NCBI GenBank assembly: GCA_964019335.1
Contig: OZ025652.1
Coordinates: 717,177 to 781,176 of the forward strand
Direction of reading: 5' to 3'
DNA from: Diplonema japonicum
Taxonomy: Eukaryota > Euglenozoa > Diplonemea > Diplonemida > Diplonemidae
Length of the DNA stretch: 64,000 bases
Under the pieces are notes generated by a model. It worked only from the letters and a program-made list of their open reading frames with translations. It had not been told where the DNA came from and ran no database searches. Below, piece by piece: positions 8,697 to 21,224 of this stretch (positions within the stretch are counted from its first letter, which is position 1; each line of letters begins with the position of its first letter). A program made the position numbers and the translations under genes.

Positions 8697-9996
8697 TTAG
8701 GAGGACGAAGAGGAGGATGTCGAAGAAGAAGACGACGACGACGATGATGACGAGCTAGACGTGCGCAACCTTGCCTTCTGGGGGCGGGGGGGGTCGCTGG
8801 GTTTCTCTTTGCTCTCTTTTTCGTTGTCCTTTGTGTTATGCGAGTGCTGTGTCTCAGATTCCGAGCGCCTGCCACGCTGCCACCTATCCGTGCGTGAGGG
8901 CGCCTCTTTGGTGCCTCTCTCCACGCCCCTGTCCCTATTCCGGTCTCTGTTCCCGTCTCTTGTGTCCCTCTCGTATCTGTCCCTTCTGTCAGGTCCATCC
9001 CTCAACCTGTCCCTGTCTCTCCTGTCCCTATCCCGATCTCTGTCGTCTCTACCCCTGTTCCTATCCGCGTACCGCGGCCCACTGTCTCCTCTTCCCCTGT
9101 AGTCCCTATGCCTATCTCTATCATATCTGTCCCTATTGTCTTGGTCATATCTGTCTCTGTTGGTTTGGTCATATCTGTCGTACCTATTCCTGTCGCCTCC
9201 TCCATCTCTATCTCTTCCAGCTCTTCCGTATGCAAGCGGTCTATCTCCATCTCTACCCCGATCTCTGTCCCTGTCTCCGTTCCTGTCCCTATCCCTGTCC
9301 CTGTCTCTGTCTCCGTTCCTGTCTCTGTCTCCGTTCCTGTCCCTGTCCCTATCTCTGTCCCTTTCCCTATCTCCGTTCCTGTCTCTGTCCCTGTCCCTAT
9401 CTCTGTCCAAATTCCGTTCACTCGGTTTCTTGTTGGTTGGGTTACATTTGTACCTTGCACGTTGCATACCTGCTGTGGTTGTGGTGTTGTTGGTATCTTT
9501 CGCTTGACGAGCTTAGCTGTGACGGCCGACCCGTCCAACACTGGTCTGTTGGAGAGGTGCGCTACGGCCTGCAGGGGTGCGTGATTGGTGCATAACATAC
9601 CTCAACGGCTGCACTGTCAGTGGCGAACTCAACCCATGCAGTGGCACCGGTGAACTGGAAGAGCGTGTCAGGCGTCCTGCCCTCCACTCGCTTGATCTCA
9701 CCATGTTTAGAAAGAATCTCCCGCAGGTGCTCCTCTGTGACGTTCCCCGTCAATCCTGCTAGTTGTACAAATATTCTGAAGTCCCTCTCTTTTGACTTCT
9801 GGGCCCGCTTTACGTCTTCATTTCCAGAAGGCTCTTCCTTCTCCTTCTCCTTCTCCTTCTCCTTCTCCTTCGTTGGCGTGTCGACTGACTTCTCCTTCTC
9901 TGTTTCCCCTTCCTTCACCATGTCATGGTCATCGTTGCTTTGCATGCCAGTTTTCGTGGGCTCTTCACTGTCGTTTCGTTCCTCTGCAGCTTGCAT
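8697..9996 (-). CDS. RRM protein with Arg-Asp repeat tail, RNPS1/SR-like, three exons, 408 aa
   Basis: Exon 1 (9601-9996) has an acidic/Lys-Glu-rich start, then an RRM: RNP2-like RIFVQLAGL, helix VTEEHLREILSKHGEI, RNP1-like ATAWVEFA. Exon 2 (9470-9568) finishes the RRM (HLSNRPVLDGSAVTAKLV). Exon 3 (8697-9428) is a long Arg-Asp repeat (DRDRDRDRNGD units), a Tyr/Arg/Asp section, a mixed basic region and a C-terminal poly-Ser run. Introns are 32 nt (9569-9600, GTATGT to TGCAG) and 41 nt (9429-9469, GTATGC to CAACAAG; the AAG end is unusual). RNPS1 and U1-70K pair one RRM with RS or RD tails, so a role in pre-mRNA splicing or the exon-junction complex is likely. Which ortholog it is remains open. 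The start at MQAAEERND follows a CTGTAG site. Confidence 0.78.
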
Positions 9997-11660
9997 TGTT
10001 GTAAGGCCCCACCTACAGCTGTTCATATTCAATATGTTTAATGGGCACATAAAAGAAAATAGAAAAGTATCCCAGGGGATGCGAGGCGAGGGGGTAGTAT
10101 TGGGGAGAAAAGATTTGGTCAAGAGGGGAGGGGGGACAAAGACAGTCGGGCAGGCGGAGGGGGCGGGTGGCGAAGCATGTCTCTTTCTCTTTTCATTCCC
10201 CATATGTTCTTCCTTTTTATTATTTATCCTTCCTCTTTTTTTTCCTTCTTCTTTTCTTCTATTTTTATTTACTTTACTGATGAATGATTTATTTTAACTG
10301 TTACTACCATATATGCCACTAGGGAAAAAAAGGGGGGGGTCGAGTCTTGAGTAGATGCGAAAATCTTTTTAAATTCAAATCTAAGTTATAAAAAGCACTT
10401 TGAAGGAAGGATAAGTAGTGACCACCCGTGAGTCTTCATGGGTGCTTTAAGCGAATATGCCGATTCATGTTTGCGATCACTGTGACTCCCTTTTCTGTCA
10501 GAAGGTCGTACCCCTCCCTCCCCTCTTTTTTGTTCCCCTTTATTTCTCTTGTTGGCAGTGTCGCTTAGTTTCCAAATCGGAAAAAGATTCAAAAAAAAAA
10601 AAAGTCTGAAGAGGCGATTCATGTGAATGGTGGGTGGCAGTGGTGGTGGTGAGGAAACAAATCAAAAAAAAGGGGAGGGGGTCACGGCACGTGCAGAGGG
10701 GAAGAATAAAAAGAAGAATGATCCACAACCTTTCCACCCCCCGACCCCCCGTGCTCCACGCCTAGTAGAAAGCTATCAAGCAAAAAAAGCAGAAAAACAA
10801 AGGTAGGGGTGGTACGGAGGGCACTTAGGGGAAGGAACAAAGACAGAAATCCAAAGTACACATATTTGCGAAAGGGAAAAGAAGGGGGGGGGGGGGGGAA
10901 AGGGAGGGAGAACACGGTTTCTCATACCTAATGGTGATACGATTTTGATGCATTCTCTTTTTTTTTTTTTTTTTTTTTTTCCCTTCCTCCCGGCTCCTTC
11001 TTGCAGGACAGGGAACAATAGCCCTATTTATGCCTTCAGTTTTGGTGTGTTGCAGTAGCCTAAACGAAAGGAGAAGGTGGATGGGCGGGGGGGATGGAAA
11101 CTACGAAATACAGAGAATGTGCGTGAAGCAAATAGACACATTTGCACTTCCTTCACATCTTTTTTCTTCTTCTTTTTTTCTCCCCTTCCCGCTTGTACTT
11201 TTTTTCCCCTTCTTTTCTTTCTCCCATTTTTTAATACTCTAGGCAAAAAAAAAAAGGAAAAAAAAAATTGCGGGATCTTTATTTGTTTTTCTTGAAACAA
11301 AACCAAAATAAAAGCAAGAACCGGAGGATGAGAACTGTAGTAGTACAATTTTTTTTTTTCTTTCCCGCTTCTTTTTTTCTCTTTTCAATTCCAACCATGG
11401 AGTCTACGTCCCATAGTAACACAATAGACTGCACTACATAAAAAATAAAGGGGAGCGTGCGCAGGGAGCAATGGAAAGAAGATAAAAAAAAGGGGGGAAT
11501 AGGCCAGAATAGCTCAAGTTAAAAGAGAAAGAGAAAAAGGGGTAAATTAACAGGGGCCTCCCCCCCCTTTTTTTGTGCATCAGGAGCTTTCCTGGTCTGG
11601 GTGCTCAGAGCCCCTTTCCGGAAGTCTCGAGTAGCGCTGCATGAAGCGGCAATAATAAGG

Positions 11661-11727
<67 letters not shown>

Positions 11728-12905
11728 TCAAAACAAGGTGAATACTTTTTTTTTTTTAAAAATAAGGATAGGATAAAAAAACAAATTCAAGTCTCTTTTT
11801 TTTTGTTGTGTTCTAGAAAAGAAAAAAAAAACTTACATAACAATGAAGCTTCGGCTGTGAGAAACAAGAAAGAAAGGGAAAGGGAGAAAAAAAAGGGGGG
11901 GGTAATGCTCAACCTACAGCACCTTGACATAGGAAGAAGGGAGCAAAGGGAAGAGGGTGTGAGAACGACTGGGGACGGCCTTTAATGGTAACAATATTTA
12001 CTTCTTCTTTTTTGTTTTTTTTGTTTTTCAGGGCACAAACAAAAACACGAGAAAATACACGTATCTTATTCAGAAAGGGAGAAAAAAAAAACACCTAATT
12101 CCCACACCCCAGGCATACAGCACATAGACCCTCAAGGATTACAAAAAACCATGAATTCCTAATAAATTCCAACCCTTAACGCCTTCCTAGAACAATGAAT
12201 TGTATTCAATCATCCACACTCTATGCCTTGAGGAAGGGGAGGGGGAGGGGGGGTGGTGGTGTTGTTCCTTAATCGTCCTGCTTTTTTTTTTTCTCTTTGC
12301 CCCCTCTCAACATTAAAACCTGTTGCCGCTCCCGCTTCTCTCCTCCCCCCCCCCTTCCCTCTCCTCCGCTTTGCTTCTTTCTGCAGCACTTTATGAAGCT
12401 TACGTCACAAAACGTAAAACAGTTTTCAGCAGCTACGATGGAGAATATCAATGGCTCAACACCACATGAGTTATGAAAGCACCCTTAAGAAGGCATAAGT
12501 CACCTTAGCGCAAAAATCCTGGGGAAGGGGAGGAAAGGGGAGGGGAATGGGTGCATGCTGTGCAGACGGATTTCAATCTTCGGTGTTTTTTTGGGGGGGC
12601 TTCCAAGAAGCCTATACCAAAAGATTCTCAAAATATCCATACAGAATGCCTAGGGGTAAGGGGTATTGAGGAAAACAATATTCTGAACGGGAAGAAATAG
12701 TACGGGGGAGAAAAAAAATCCATTTTCCGACGCTTGTTTGTTTGTACGTGTCTTGCAGCCTGTAATAAACCGAGCTGAACGAATAGTTTAGTTAGTACTG
12801 ACAATATAACTATCGTTAATGCAAAAAAAAAAAAGTATTAAAAGGAAACACGAGGGGGGAGCGTTCTAAGTGGTTCATAATTTTTTTTTTCCTTCAGGAA
12901 AACCG

Positions 12906-12939
<34 letters not shown>

Positions 12940-14313
12940 AGATAAAAAAATATTTTCGCTTCTTTGACAATATTTTTTTTTTTTTTTTGCTCCTGTTATA
13001 CAATCCTCTTTTTCTTTTTTTTTCCAAGAATTCTTTAGATGAATAGACCTTTAGCAAAAAAAAAAAAAAAAAAAAGAAAAAGAAAACCCTCCTTAATTAT
13101 TATTCCCATAAAGGACCTTTTAAACAAAAATACCGGTGTCAGCACGAAGCCGGGTGACTGCTTGTATAAGTCAGGGAAAACCCCCATTGGCCCAACAGCC
13201 GCTCATACGTAATTCACAAAGCAGCAGAAAAAGCAACCCCCTCCTCGGATACAAAACTGAATTGCCTTCCAATTTATTTTTCTTTCAACTAACAACAAAG
13301 AGGGGGAGGGGGGTGATGGGTCCTTTATGGTTTTTTTTAAAGAAAGGACCCTCCCCCCTCCCCCCTCCCCCGGGACCTTAATAGGAACGTTTTAAAAAAG
13401 AAACCACGACATTCCCCTCTTCAATACAGCACATTGAGATTACAAATGAATGAAATTGAAAAACGGGTGTGAGGGGTGCGCGGTTGGAAGGAAAGAACAC
13501 ATGGTGTAAAGAGCATAAGGGAGTAACCGGCCTTTGCGGGGGTATTTCTAATTTTTCTAATTTTTTTTTTTTTTGCGCCTCCCTTATACTTACTTGCTTT
13601 AATGGGGTGTGGGAGGTGTCTCCTTTTTTTTCAGAAGGATAGAAAGAATAAGAAAGTCAGAGAAGGGGGGAGGAAAGTTAGATCTCGCAGGAATACACAT
13701 TGTGGGCGTAGTTTTTTTTTTTTTTTTTCTTTTTTTTTCTTTTTTTTTTTTTCTTCTTCTTCTTCCAGTCTATCACCTTCCTTTAATTCTGATCCATAAA
13801 GAAAGAGAAGAAGAGTGGGGGGGGATCACACCCATATCCCTAAAACCCGTATGGCACTACATGTGGCACTACATATGAAAATTACTATTTTTTTTTCCCC
13901 AAACAATAGCTGAAATGGACTCGTTTCGCGACTCTCTTTGATGATTGAGCATCCCAATCTGTTTTATTTTGTTTTTCCCTATCTTATTTTTTATTTTTTT
14001 TTCTCTGACAATTGATCGAGTGCATTTTCCGGGGTAGAACATTGGAAAGTGTCCTCTAGCAATTTTGAAGTTGGTTCTTGCATTGATTGAACGCCAGAAA
14101 TCTTGTGAAAGTTATTCCTAAAATTCCCTCCATCCTCCCTTATCATTCAGGCCATGACGGGTTTCAAGGATACGAAGCGTTGAAAAGGTGCTGAGGGTAT
14201 GGAACCTCTACATCTTTTTTTTTTTTTTTTTTTTCTCTGTCTTCTCTCAATTATCTCTTCAGTACTTGTTTCTAAAAAAGTGCCAAAAAAAGCGAAGTAA
14301 AAAAAAAAAAAAG

Positions 14314-14351
<38 letters not shown>

Positions 14352-14620
14352 ATACAGTGCACGTGTACCATTATGAGTGGTCGTAAGACTTAATTCAAGC
14401 ATTACTAGTAGGAGAAAAAAAAAACAAGGGGAGGAGTGGGATAGGGGTTTTTCTTTGTTTTTTTTTTTTTTTTTAGTAGGTGAACACACACAATTATGGA
14501 AAGGGTAGAAAAACCATGTGAAAGAAAGCAAAAGGCGTGGGTACATGCATATAAAATCCCTCTTCTTTTTCCCTCTCTTTACCTGTCGGTCTGTCAGATC
14601 TTTTACTCTCCTTGATATCC

Positions 14621-14653
<33 letters not shown>

Positions 14654-16461
14654 ATGCTGTTACTCATCAGGGCAGCAAGATAGGAAATAAATTTATAGCA
14701 AAAAGAAATGTAAAAGAGAAAATTCGGAGCAGCAGAGAATTCAAAGGGAACGGGGAACATGAAAAGGGGGGGGGGGGGGGTGGAGGGGGTTTTCTTCCTC
14801 TATTTTTTTTTCTTCTTTATTTGTTCCGCAACATCCCCTCCCTCCCAGTTATAATAGTACTTTTAAAGGGAGAAGAGAAAAAAAGAAATATGTAATTAAG
14901 AGGATTTCTAAGCAGGTGCCATCAGAGCACAATTCCCCTATTTAGAAATCCCCCATAAATACATAGCACACAGGCATCAACCCCACAACCTTATTCTTTG
15001 AGGTAACACCGTGGTATAATCCGCGGCTCCGTAGTCTCAATAGTACAGCACCGAGTTTAGAGCTACTATGAAACAGAAGAAGTTCTTGAAGTTTTTTTTT
15101 TTAAGTTTCTTCTTGCGTCCCTTTGTTTCTTTTTTTTTTCTCTCTTCTTCTCTTTGAAATGCTAGTAATCGGTGTCGCGGGGGGTATAAATAAAAGTACC
15201 GGGGGAGGGGGGATTGGTATTAAAAGAATTTATAGGGTCTTTCACATAAAGTTACACCCTTGTGTAGGGTGCACAATTAAGCATATATGAAAGATAGCTG
15301 GGGGAGGAGGAGGGGGGGGGGGGGGGAGTTGTGACAAGGATAGCCTTTTTATTTTGTTATTTTATTTTTCCTTCCTTATTCTTCCTGTACCTTCCTTATT
15401 ACCGGTTTTAGCGTGGATATATATATTGTGCTTTTTTTTTTCTCCGCCCCCCCTTCTGTTTTTTTTATGAACAAGAGATATTCATCAGCAGCTTCTCGCT
15501 AAATTTAAAAAGAAAAAGAAAAACCGCATCTTCATTTCAACACCGCTCACCTCTGTACTGCTCTTTTTAATTTTCGCAAGAAAGCCGGGCAGTATTCTAA
15601 GATGATTACAAGGGCCAGTTAGAAGCCCGTGTTGTGCAGAAGAACAGGAACAAAAAAAAGAAGAAGAAATTGTCTCCTCCCAAACCAAATCCTAAAAGTT
15701 ACTTCTTTTTTTTTTCTTCTTTCCTTATTCCATCTTATTATTATTTATCTTCTTTAAGTTTCAACCCTCTTTTATAACTCACGGTAGAACTATGACTTCA
15801 ACAAAGAACGGGGGGGGGGATGAAAAGAATAAAGAAAAAAATGCGCAGGTCGTACCAGAAATAAGGAAAGTGGGTTACGCATTAAAAGAAACGTCTAGAC
15901 AGGGTATGGATGACAGCGACCCAGTTTGTCTTTTTGCCAATTTCGTAAACCCAGAAAGTAAATGTGTAATTCCCTTTCTTTTTAACTTTTTCCCTTATAT
16001 ATATGAGGGGGGGGGGGGGGGGGGGGGCAATTGAAACCAAGGTCTACCGGAGAATTTTAAAAAGAAAGGGAACCGTTTTCTTTCTCACACGCTTTTTTTT
16101 TTTTTTTTTTTTTTTGCCCATCAAATTACACGGACCATTCCCCCCCCCCCCCCCACTCCGTATATATCTCATCACAAATCGAAGCCCCCCTCTGCAGATG
16201 AAATATACATCACATTGAATTGGATAACTGCTTCTTTTTTAATTTCAAGGTGTTCTTGAGGGAGGGGATATGAGTAAGAAGAAAGAAGGGGGAAAGGGGG
16301 ACGTAACAAAAAACCAATAATAAATAAAAAAATAAAGTGCCGCTTCTAAGTAAAAGAAAAAAACAAAGGGGAGGATGGGAAAAAACAATTAAATCAAAAA
16401 GAACTGTATGGCACCGAAGAGACCCGGCAAGGAAGATAACTTTGCTTCCATGGGGTGCAGC
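9997..16461. repeat. 6.4 kb gene-free desert of homopolymer and simple-sequence DNA
   Basis: No open frame here has convincing protein character; all are poly-Lys, poly-Phe, Gly or Pro frames created by mononucleotide runs. Long runs include A near 12908-12936 and 14319-14350, T near 10958-10980, 13710-13752 and 14215-14234, G near 15310-15326 and 16007-16027, and C near 16141-16154. No tRNA-like A/B box pair was recognised. It separates the MAP2K-like gene from the rest of the minus-strand array, so it could hold a transcription stop and restart or simply be a repeat-expanded spacer. Confidence 0.6.
11662..11722. repeat. (AG)n dinucleotide microsatellite
   Basis: About 30 uninterrupted AG units. 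It is the cleanest dinucleotide tract in the window and produces an artefactual Ser-Leu open frame on the minus strand. It lies inside the gene-free desert. Confidence 0.95.
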
Positions 16462-18128
16462 CTAGCAAGGCTGGGTGGGCGGCAGGGGAGCAGTCGAGAT
16501 GAATTGACAGATCTCGTGGAAGGGGTTGTGCGTCCTGTTCTTGATTTGTGCAGTTGAGAGGATATCCCCTGCTGTAGGCCTACAGGCAGGGTCAGGAGAG
16601 GTGCAGTCTTGTATTAGGTTGATTAAAGATAGTGAAATTGGGTTCTGCGGCTCGAAGCTAAGTGGAACAGAAATCTGCTGCACCAGCTCCCATGGCCCTT
16701 CTGCATTGTCGATGTCATATGGGTGCCGACCCAGTGCGCACTCGGCAAGCGTCACCCCCAGTGCCCATATGTCTGCAGCTGCACCATGCTTCATCTTCCT
16801 GTGTCGCTCTGGGCTCATATAGCTCAGTGAACCTCCTGGATCTGCAACTTCTCCTTCTTTATTGCTCTCAGCTGTGATCCCAAAATCGCTTATCTTAATA
16901 ACCCCCCTTGCATTCACCAGCAAGTTCGACGGCTTTATGTCCCTATGTATCATATTATTTTGGTGCATGTAAAGCAGTCCTCTCCCCACCTGTGTTGTGT
17001 TGGTGTCAACTGCCATGCGCTTCATACCTGTTCTAAACACGACATCAACGGCAGCTCCTTCCACGGTCCTACCGTTGCTGTGATGTTTGCCACCGACCCG
17101 TGCTGCATGAACTCCAGCGTGATTTTCAGATCACTGTCCCTGAAGTAGGCGTCGTAGTACTTGACGATGTGCTCGTTGGAGTAGTTCGCGTGCAGCATCT
17201 GCAGTTCCCGCAGAATAACAAGCTCCAGCTGCGGGTCGATGGGCTGCCCACTTATCTTGCTATTTGAGGAAGGCGAAATGTGTATCTCCTTCATGGCGAA
17301 GAGGCGGTCGGTCGGTTTGTGAACAACCTGCCGGACCTTGGAGGAGTGTCCAGATCCGAGGTGTCCCCTGTCCTGCAGGTCTTCGTACCTTATCCTGCCT
17401 TCGAGTGCTTGACTCCGCATGTCAAAGGGGGCGTCGCTGTAGATGATGGGGCTGGATATGGGAAGGGTTGTGTGGTGGTTTACGTGATTATTCATCAGCA
17501 GCCACACTTTCTTCGAACTCGCACCGTCTCTTGTGATCTCGTACCCACCTATGTTAAGCTTCCCGTCGTTTACTATAGAGCTCTTCTCAACCTTGCCAGA
17601 TGCAGGCGGCAGTTTAGCTGGGCGGTGTTTCTTGAAGCTCCTCGGACCCCCTTTCGGTGTCATCGGCGGCGAGGCCCTCACCACCAAACCATTGCTTCCA
17701 ACGGTGGAGCCTAGGTTCTTGTCTGAGGAACTCAGATTGCACCCTCGCCCGTCGCTCTGCGGGGTACTCGGTCCCACGGAGCCCACTCCCACTGATATCG
17801 GCGACACTGCCGTTGGCGATGTCCCTACGCTGTCCTCACCAGAGGACAGGGCATGCCCAAGCTTGTCCCCATCATCCCCCAAACACCCACCCAGCGTAGC
17901 CACGTTATTCTCCGTGAGTAGAATCTTGACACCCCTCCTTTTTTTCTTTTTTTTTCTTTCTCCCTTTTTTTTGTTTTCCCAGTTCTGTGATGAGTAACCA
18001 CTTGTTTCAAAAAGAAATAATGAAGAAACACTTGCCAACCAAGTATACCAACGTAGAAAGGGCAAGGCGGCAGGGATAGAGACTGGGAGCACTACTTCAC
18101 AAACTAAGCAGAGAGCTATAAATAACAT
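16462..18128 (-). CDS. MAP2K (STE7)-like protein kinase, two exons, about 542 aa
   Basis: Exon 1 (17028-18128) holds a Ser/Gly-rich N-terminal region and the kinase N-lobe: Gly-loop GHLGSGHSSKV, lysine motif LFAMKEI, helix C region QLELVILRELQML. Exon 2 (16462-16989) holds HRDIKPSNLL, DFGIT, the MSPER segment (APE-type), DIWALGVTLAECALG and a final Arg in DPACRPTA. The order and wording (IHRDIKPSNLLVN, SYMSPER) fit MAP kinase kinases. The activation loop (TAESNKEGEVADPGGS) is atypical, without the usual SxxxS/T spacing. The 38 nt intron (16990-17027) reads GTATGA to CACAACACAG at phase 0. The N-terminus is uncertain: the first ATG gives a hydrophobic stretch followed by a Lys-rich run, and an acceptor-like TCATCACAG near 17982 hints at a different 5' structure. 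Confidence 0.8.
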
Positions 18129-18350
18129 CTAGGTTTTTCTTCTCGTTTCCTTCCTTCCCCTATGCCACAGCTACCACCGGAGATGTGACGATGAGGGAAG
18201 AAGTGCGCGAAGAAGGAATGTACGAGTAAACGAACAAAGTGACATGATTCCAAGTACGAAGATTAGCCGGTTATGTCAGGACGGTCCTGTGCTCGCCTTG
18301 CAAGCCGCACAGCTACTCACGCAGAGTCAGATGCCAACGGAACAGGGAGC

Positions 18351-20263
18351 TCACCCGGCGGAGTTTGTATGGCAGGCTACGCGGGCATGGAGCTCCTTGA
18401 GGTACTTGTACAGGTCATCTACAGTGGGGTTGACGAGCGGCTTTGGGGCTTCATTCAGAAGCACCAGAGTGTCATTCATAATCTCCAAGCACGGCAACAA
18501 CGACGGCTGGCTGAGCGTCCCCCCTAAGGAAGAGGGACTGGGTGATGACGGTGGTGTGAATCCCGCAAAGGCTGTCTGTATGGTTGATGTGATTGTTTCT
18601 TTAATGATCTTGTTCTGGTCTTTAAGTTCCTTTATCTCTTTATTGAGCAGCTCTATCTCCTTCTGTGACTCCTCCAGTTGCATCCCTACAACTTGTGCGT
18701 TCTCGGTGGCCTCTTGAAGTTTATAACTGAAATTATCATTCATAGACCCCACATGTGCAAGCAGCAGAGCCGGTAGGTCATCTTCAGGCCCACCAGGCCC
18801 CCCTGTAACTTCGCGTACGGCGCCCAGTAGCTTCTTGTGCTGTTCGCGCATAGCAGGCGGGGGGCTGAAAATGTCTTTGCCCTTAAACAGTGGGTGCATC
18901 TCTGGCGTGTGGTTTGGAGACGAAGATATGTGTCTATTGCTATTCTTTCGTGTTGGAGGTTCTACTGGGGTGCTGGGAGGACACTCAGGGGTGTTATGAG
19001 AAGGTGTAGGCCGCTTGTCAGGCTTCAGGCCACCACGCAACTGCTTGAATTTAAATGAAAAAATAACTTGCTTCCGTACAGCAGCACGCACATCGCTGAC
19101 AGTGCTGACTGGTATCCTGTTCACATGGGTTAGCATCCATCCCAAAAACTTCGGCGCACCACACCTTTCTGCTGCCGAGAAAGGCTCCACCCTCTCAAGA
19201 ATAAGCTGTGTGTCACCTCTAAATACAGCACCAATTATCTCGTTTAATTGCTTATCAAACACAATCTCACATGCAGGATCGACAAGGGTGTTCTCGACAG
19301 TGTACACCGACAACCCGCGCCCCGTTGTGATCAAGAGTCTCTCGTTGGACACACCCACCATGCGTAGGCACTTGTCCTGTGTGGGGAAGACCGTCAAGGG
19401 GGGGATCTCGTGCTCTTTGTTTGTGATCCATCTGCTCCAAACTGCAACATAGGCGTTGTTGTCGACCACAGCAGCAACGTGAGAAGTGGTGAGTGTGAGG
19501 TTTGTGCCTCCCTTTACACTGCACCAGACGCAGTTCCGCGTATCGGCGCTCCATGCTCTGATGTTTGCTTTATCACAGCTCCAAACAACATCCTGGTCAG
19601 TATCTACATGCAACATTGTGACTGCCTCGCTGCACTTCAGGAGGCTGGGTCTTCTGCTTGAGCCCTCTCCGTCAGCAGCCGCACCGTACTTTTCCCACAC
19701 TCGGATAGTTTTGTCAAATCCACAAGACCAAACCACTCCTGCGTTGCTGCTAAACGGAACATGTGCCTGTAGTTGCTAAAAGTTGTTCTTAGTCATACCA
19801 CATCGTACACTTCGCCCCTGTGCCCCGCTACCTTAGCCACCGCTTTATTGCCTTCCCATATCTTCAAGTAGCCGTCAGTCGAGCAACTCCATAATACTGG
19901 CTTTCCAGGCTTGTCAGCGATTATCCGCAGTGCCATCACCTTTGATGCATGTGCTGCCCACGAGGAGTCGGCAGCACCTGTGTTGAATGATGTAACACGT
20001 CCGGACAAGCAACCGACGAAGCCTCTTTCAGGGGCATCTGCAATCACGATACAAGTGACAATATCTTGGGGCACAGGTGTGCGCATTTGATTGGTCCCAA
20101 AGGGTACAATGCGATTCTTCTCAACATTGAAACTGTTTACACCAATACCGTCACCTTCACACCATATCTTCGTACCTCTTTCGTCTGTAGCAACGACTTT
20201 GTATCCCTTTGGTGTGGGGTGTGTGAACTGCTTCACCCCAAGCAAAACTCGTTCCTCGCCCAT
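18351..20263 (-). CDS. WD40-repeat protein with C-terminal coiled coil, two exons, 626 aa
   Basis: Exon 1 (19799-20263) and the first part of exon 2 (18351-19766) form a probable beta-propeller; WD-type ends are visible in STDGYLKIWEG, FDKTIRVWEK and KANIRAWSAD. A Pro/Ser-rich linker follows, then a coiled coil of about 60 residues (MQLEESQKEIELLNKEIKEL and onward) and a short conserved-looking C-terminus. The 32 nt intron (19767-19798) starts GTATGA, ends CAACTACAG and restores frame at phase 0. It is the most upstream gene of the minus array, next to the strand-switch region. A long T tract (poly-A on plus at 20322-20359) ends in an AACAG site just before the ATG. Propeller plus coiled coil suggests a scaffold; no specific ortholog is assigned. 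Confidence 0.78.
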
Positions 20264-20321
20264 GACACCAATACTCTACCTGTTCATGATTAAATAATTA
20301 ACACAAGAAAATTAAAAAGAA

Positions 20322-20366
<45 letters not shown>

Positions 20367-20370
<4 letters not shown>

Positions 20371-20410
20371 ATTTAAGGGTACCTGCGGTATGTGGCAGGA
20401 CGCCTGAATA
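20367..20410 (+). repeat. Short repeat, partner of 26452-26495
   Basis: Begins agacatttaagggtacctg and follows a long A tract with an AG stretch. A second copy at 26452-26495 also follows an A tract. The two differ at CG sites: gcggtatg and gacgcctg here become gcagtatg and gacacctg in the other copy. Confidence 0.8.
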
Positions 20411-20957
20411 AAAATAAATTGATTTTCATCAAGGTGCAATTGACATCACACTAACAAAAGCTACTCACTGTCATTAACTCTAAGAGTTAATGATATGAAA
20501 ATGAAATACTAAACATGATGACAATTCAGCAACAATGTTGACCACCAATACAGACATTGGAAGTACCAAAGTGCAATAGCTTCAGGAAAAAGGAAAAGAA
20601 AAACAAGTGGCCATAAAGGTGGCACGCTGCAAGCAGTGTTGGCAAGGTGTCTTAAAATCATAATCAATTGTGGAAATTGAGGGGGGTGAGATCAACAGAC
20701 AGGCACTCATGCAGTTTGCGCCTGTTCATCACCCTGAACATCTGCATTTTGGACCCACAATTTTGTGGTACTCACCCCCAATATGAATGTGAAGGCGGCC
20801 ACTGTTAGTGGTCTTGTAGTTAGGTGCTTCCTCACCTTTTGGGAGGGCTGCAGGCCCTGTGCTCCAGTGCATTGTTTGGCCTTATAACAACATCCCAACG
20901 AACTCTATTGTGACCTAACTCATTTCGTGTGGGGAAAAAAAATAATGGCAATAATGG

Positions 20958-21185
20958 GATGGTTAAATTATATATGAGTTAAAGGAGGCCGGTGTTGGCG
21001 GCGCCCTGCGCAAAAACTGTCTACTTGATTACAGGGGCACACCGCGGCCGAGTTGTAGCTTCTTCTGCGTTCCGCGTTGTGTCCTTAATGCGTGCGGTGT
21101 ACAGCTCAACCCTAGCCGGGGCGTCCCGGGTAACCAAGATTCTGCGCTCGTGCAGTTTACTGCCTGTTCGTCACCCTGAGTATCT
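20958..21185 (-). repeat. Dispersed repeat R1, CpG-rich copy
   Basis: Most intact-looking copy of the main repeat of this region. It reads on the minus strand through GAATCTTGGTTACC, a GGGTTGAGCTG segment, CAGAAGAAGCTACAAC and CCGGCCTCCTTTAACTC. By hand count it retains about 18 CpG dinucleotides, against one in the equivalent 160 bp of the copy at 26140-26310. No coding frame, terminal inverted repeat or convincing RNA polymerase III box is visible. Confidence 0.85.
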
Positions 21186-21224
21186 GCTTTATTTATAAAA
21201 AAAAAGAAAAAAGAGGGAGGTTAA

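Noticed and set aside
8761-9595. Long plus-strand frames rich in Leu-Ser or Cys-Pro repeats
   Set aside because: They are antisense to the Arg-Asp codon repeats of the RRM gene; the periodicity of the real gene creates them.
11662-11722. Regulatory GAGA-type element
   Set aside because: It is a perfect microsatellite in a desert full of simple sequence; nothing ties it to a promoter.
14940-15080. Possible tRNA gene near tggtataatccgcggctcc
   Set aside because: No cloverleaf with a TTC-type T-loop could be drawn and no B box follows at the right distance.
15792-16034. Frame of 80 codons beginning MTSTKNGGGDEKN
   Set aside because: It runs into a poly-Gly tract from a G run, sits in the desert and is on the opposite strand to its array.
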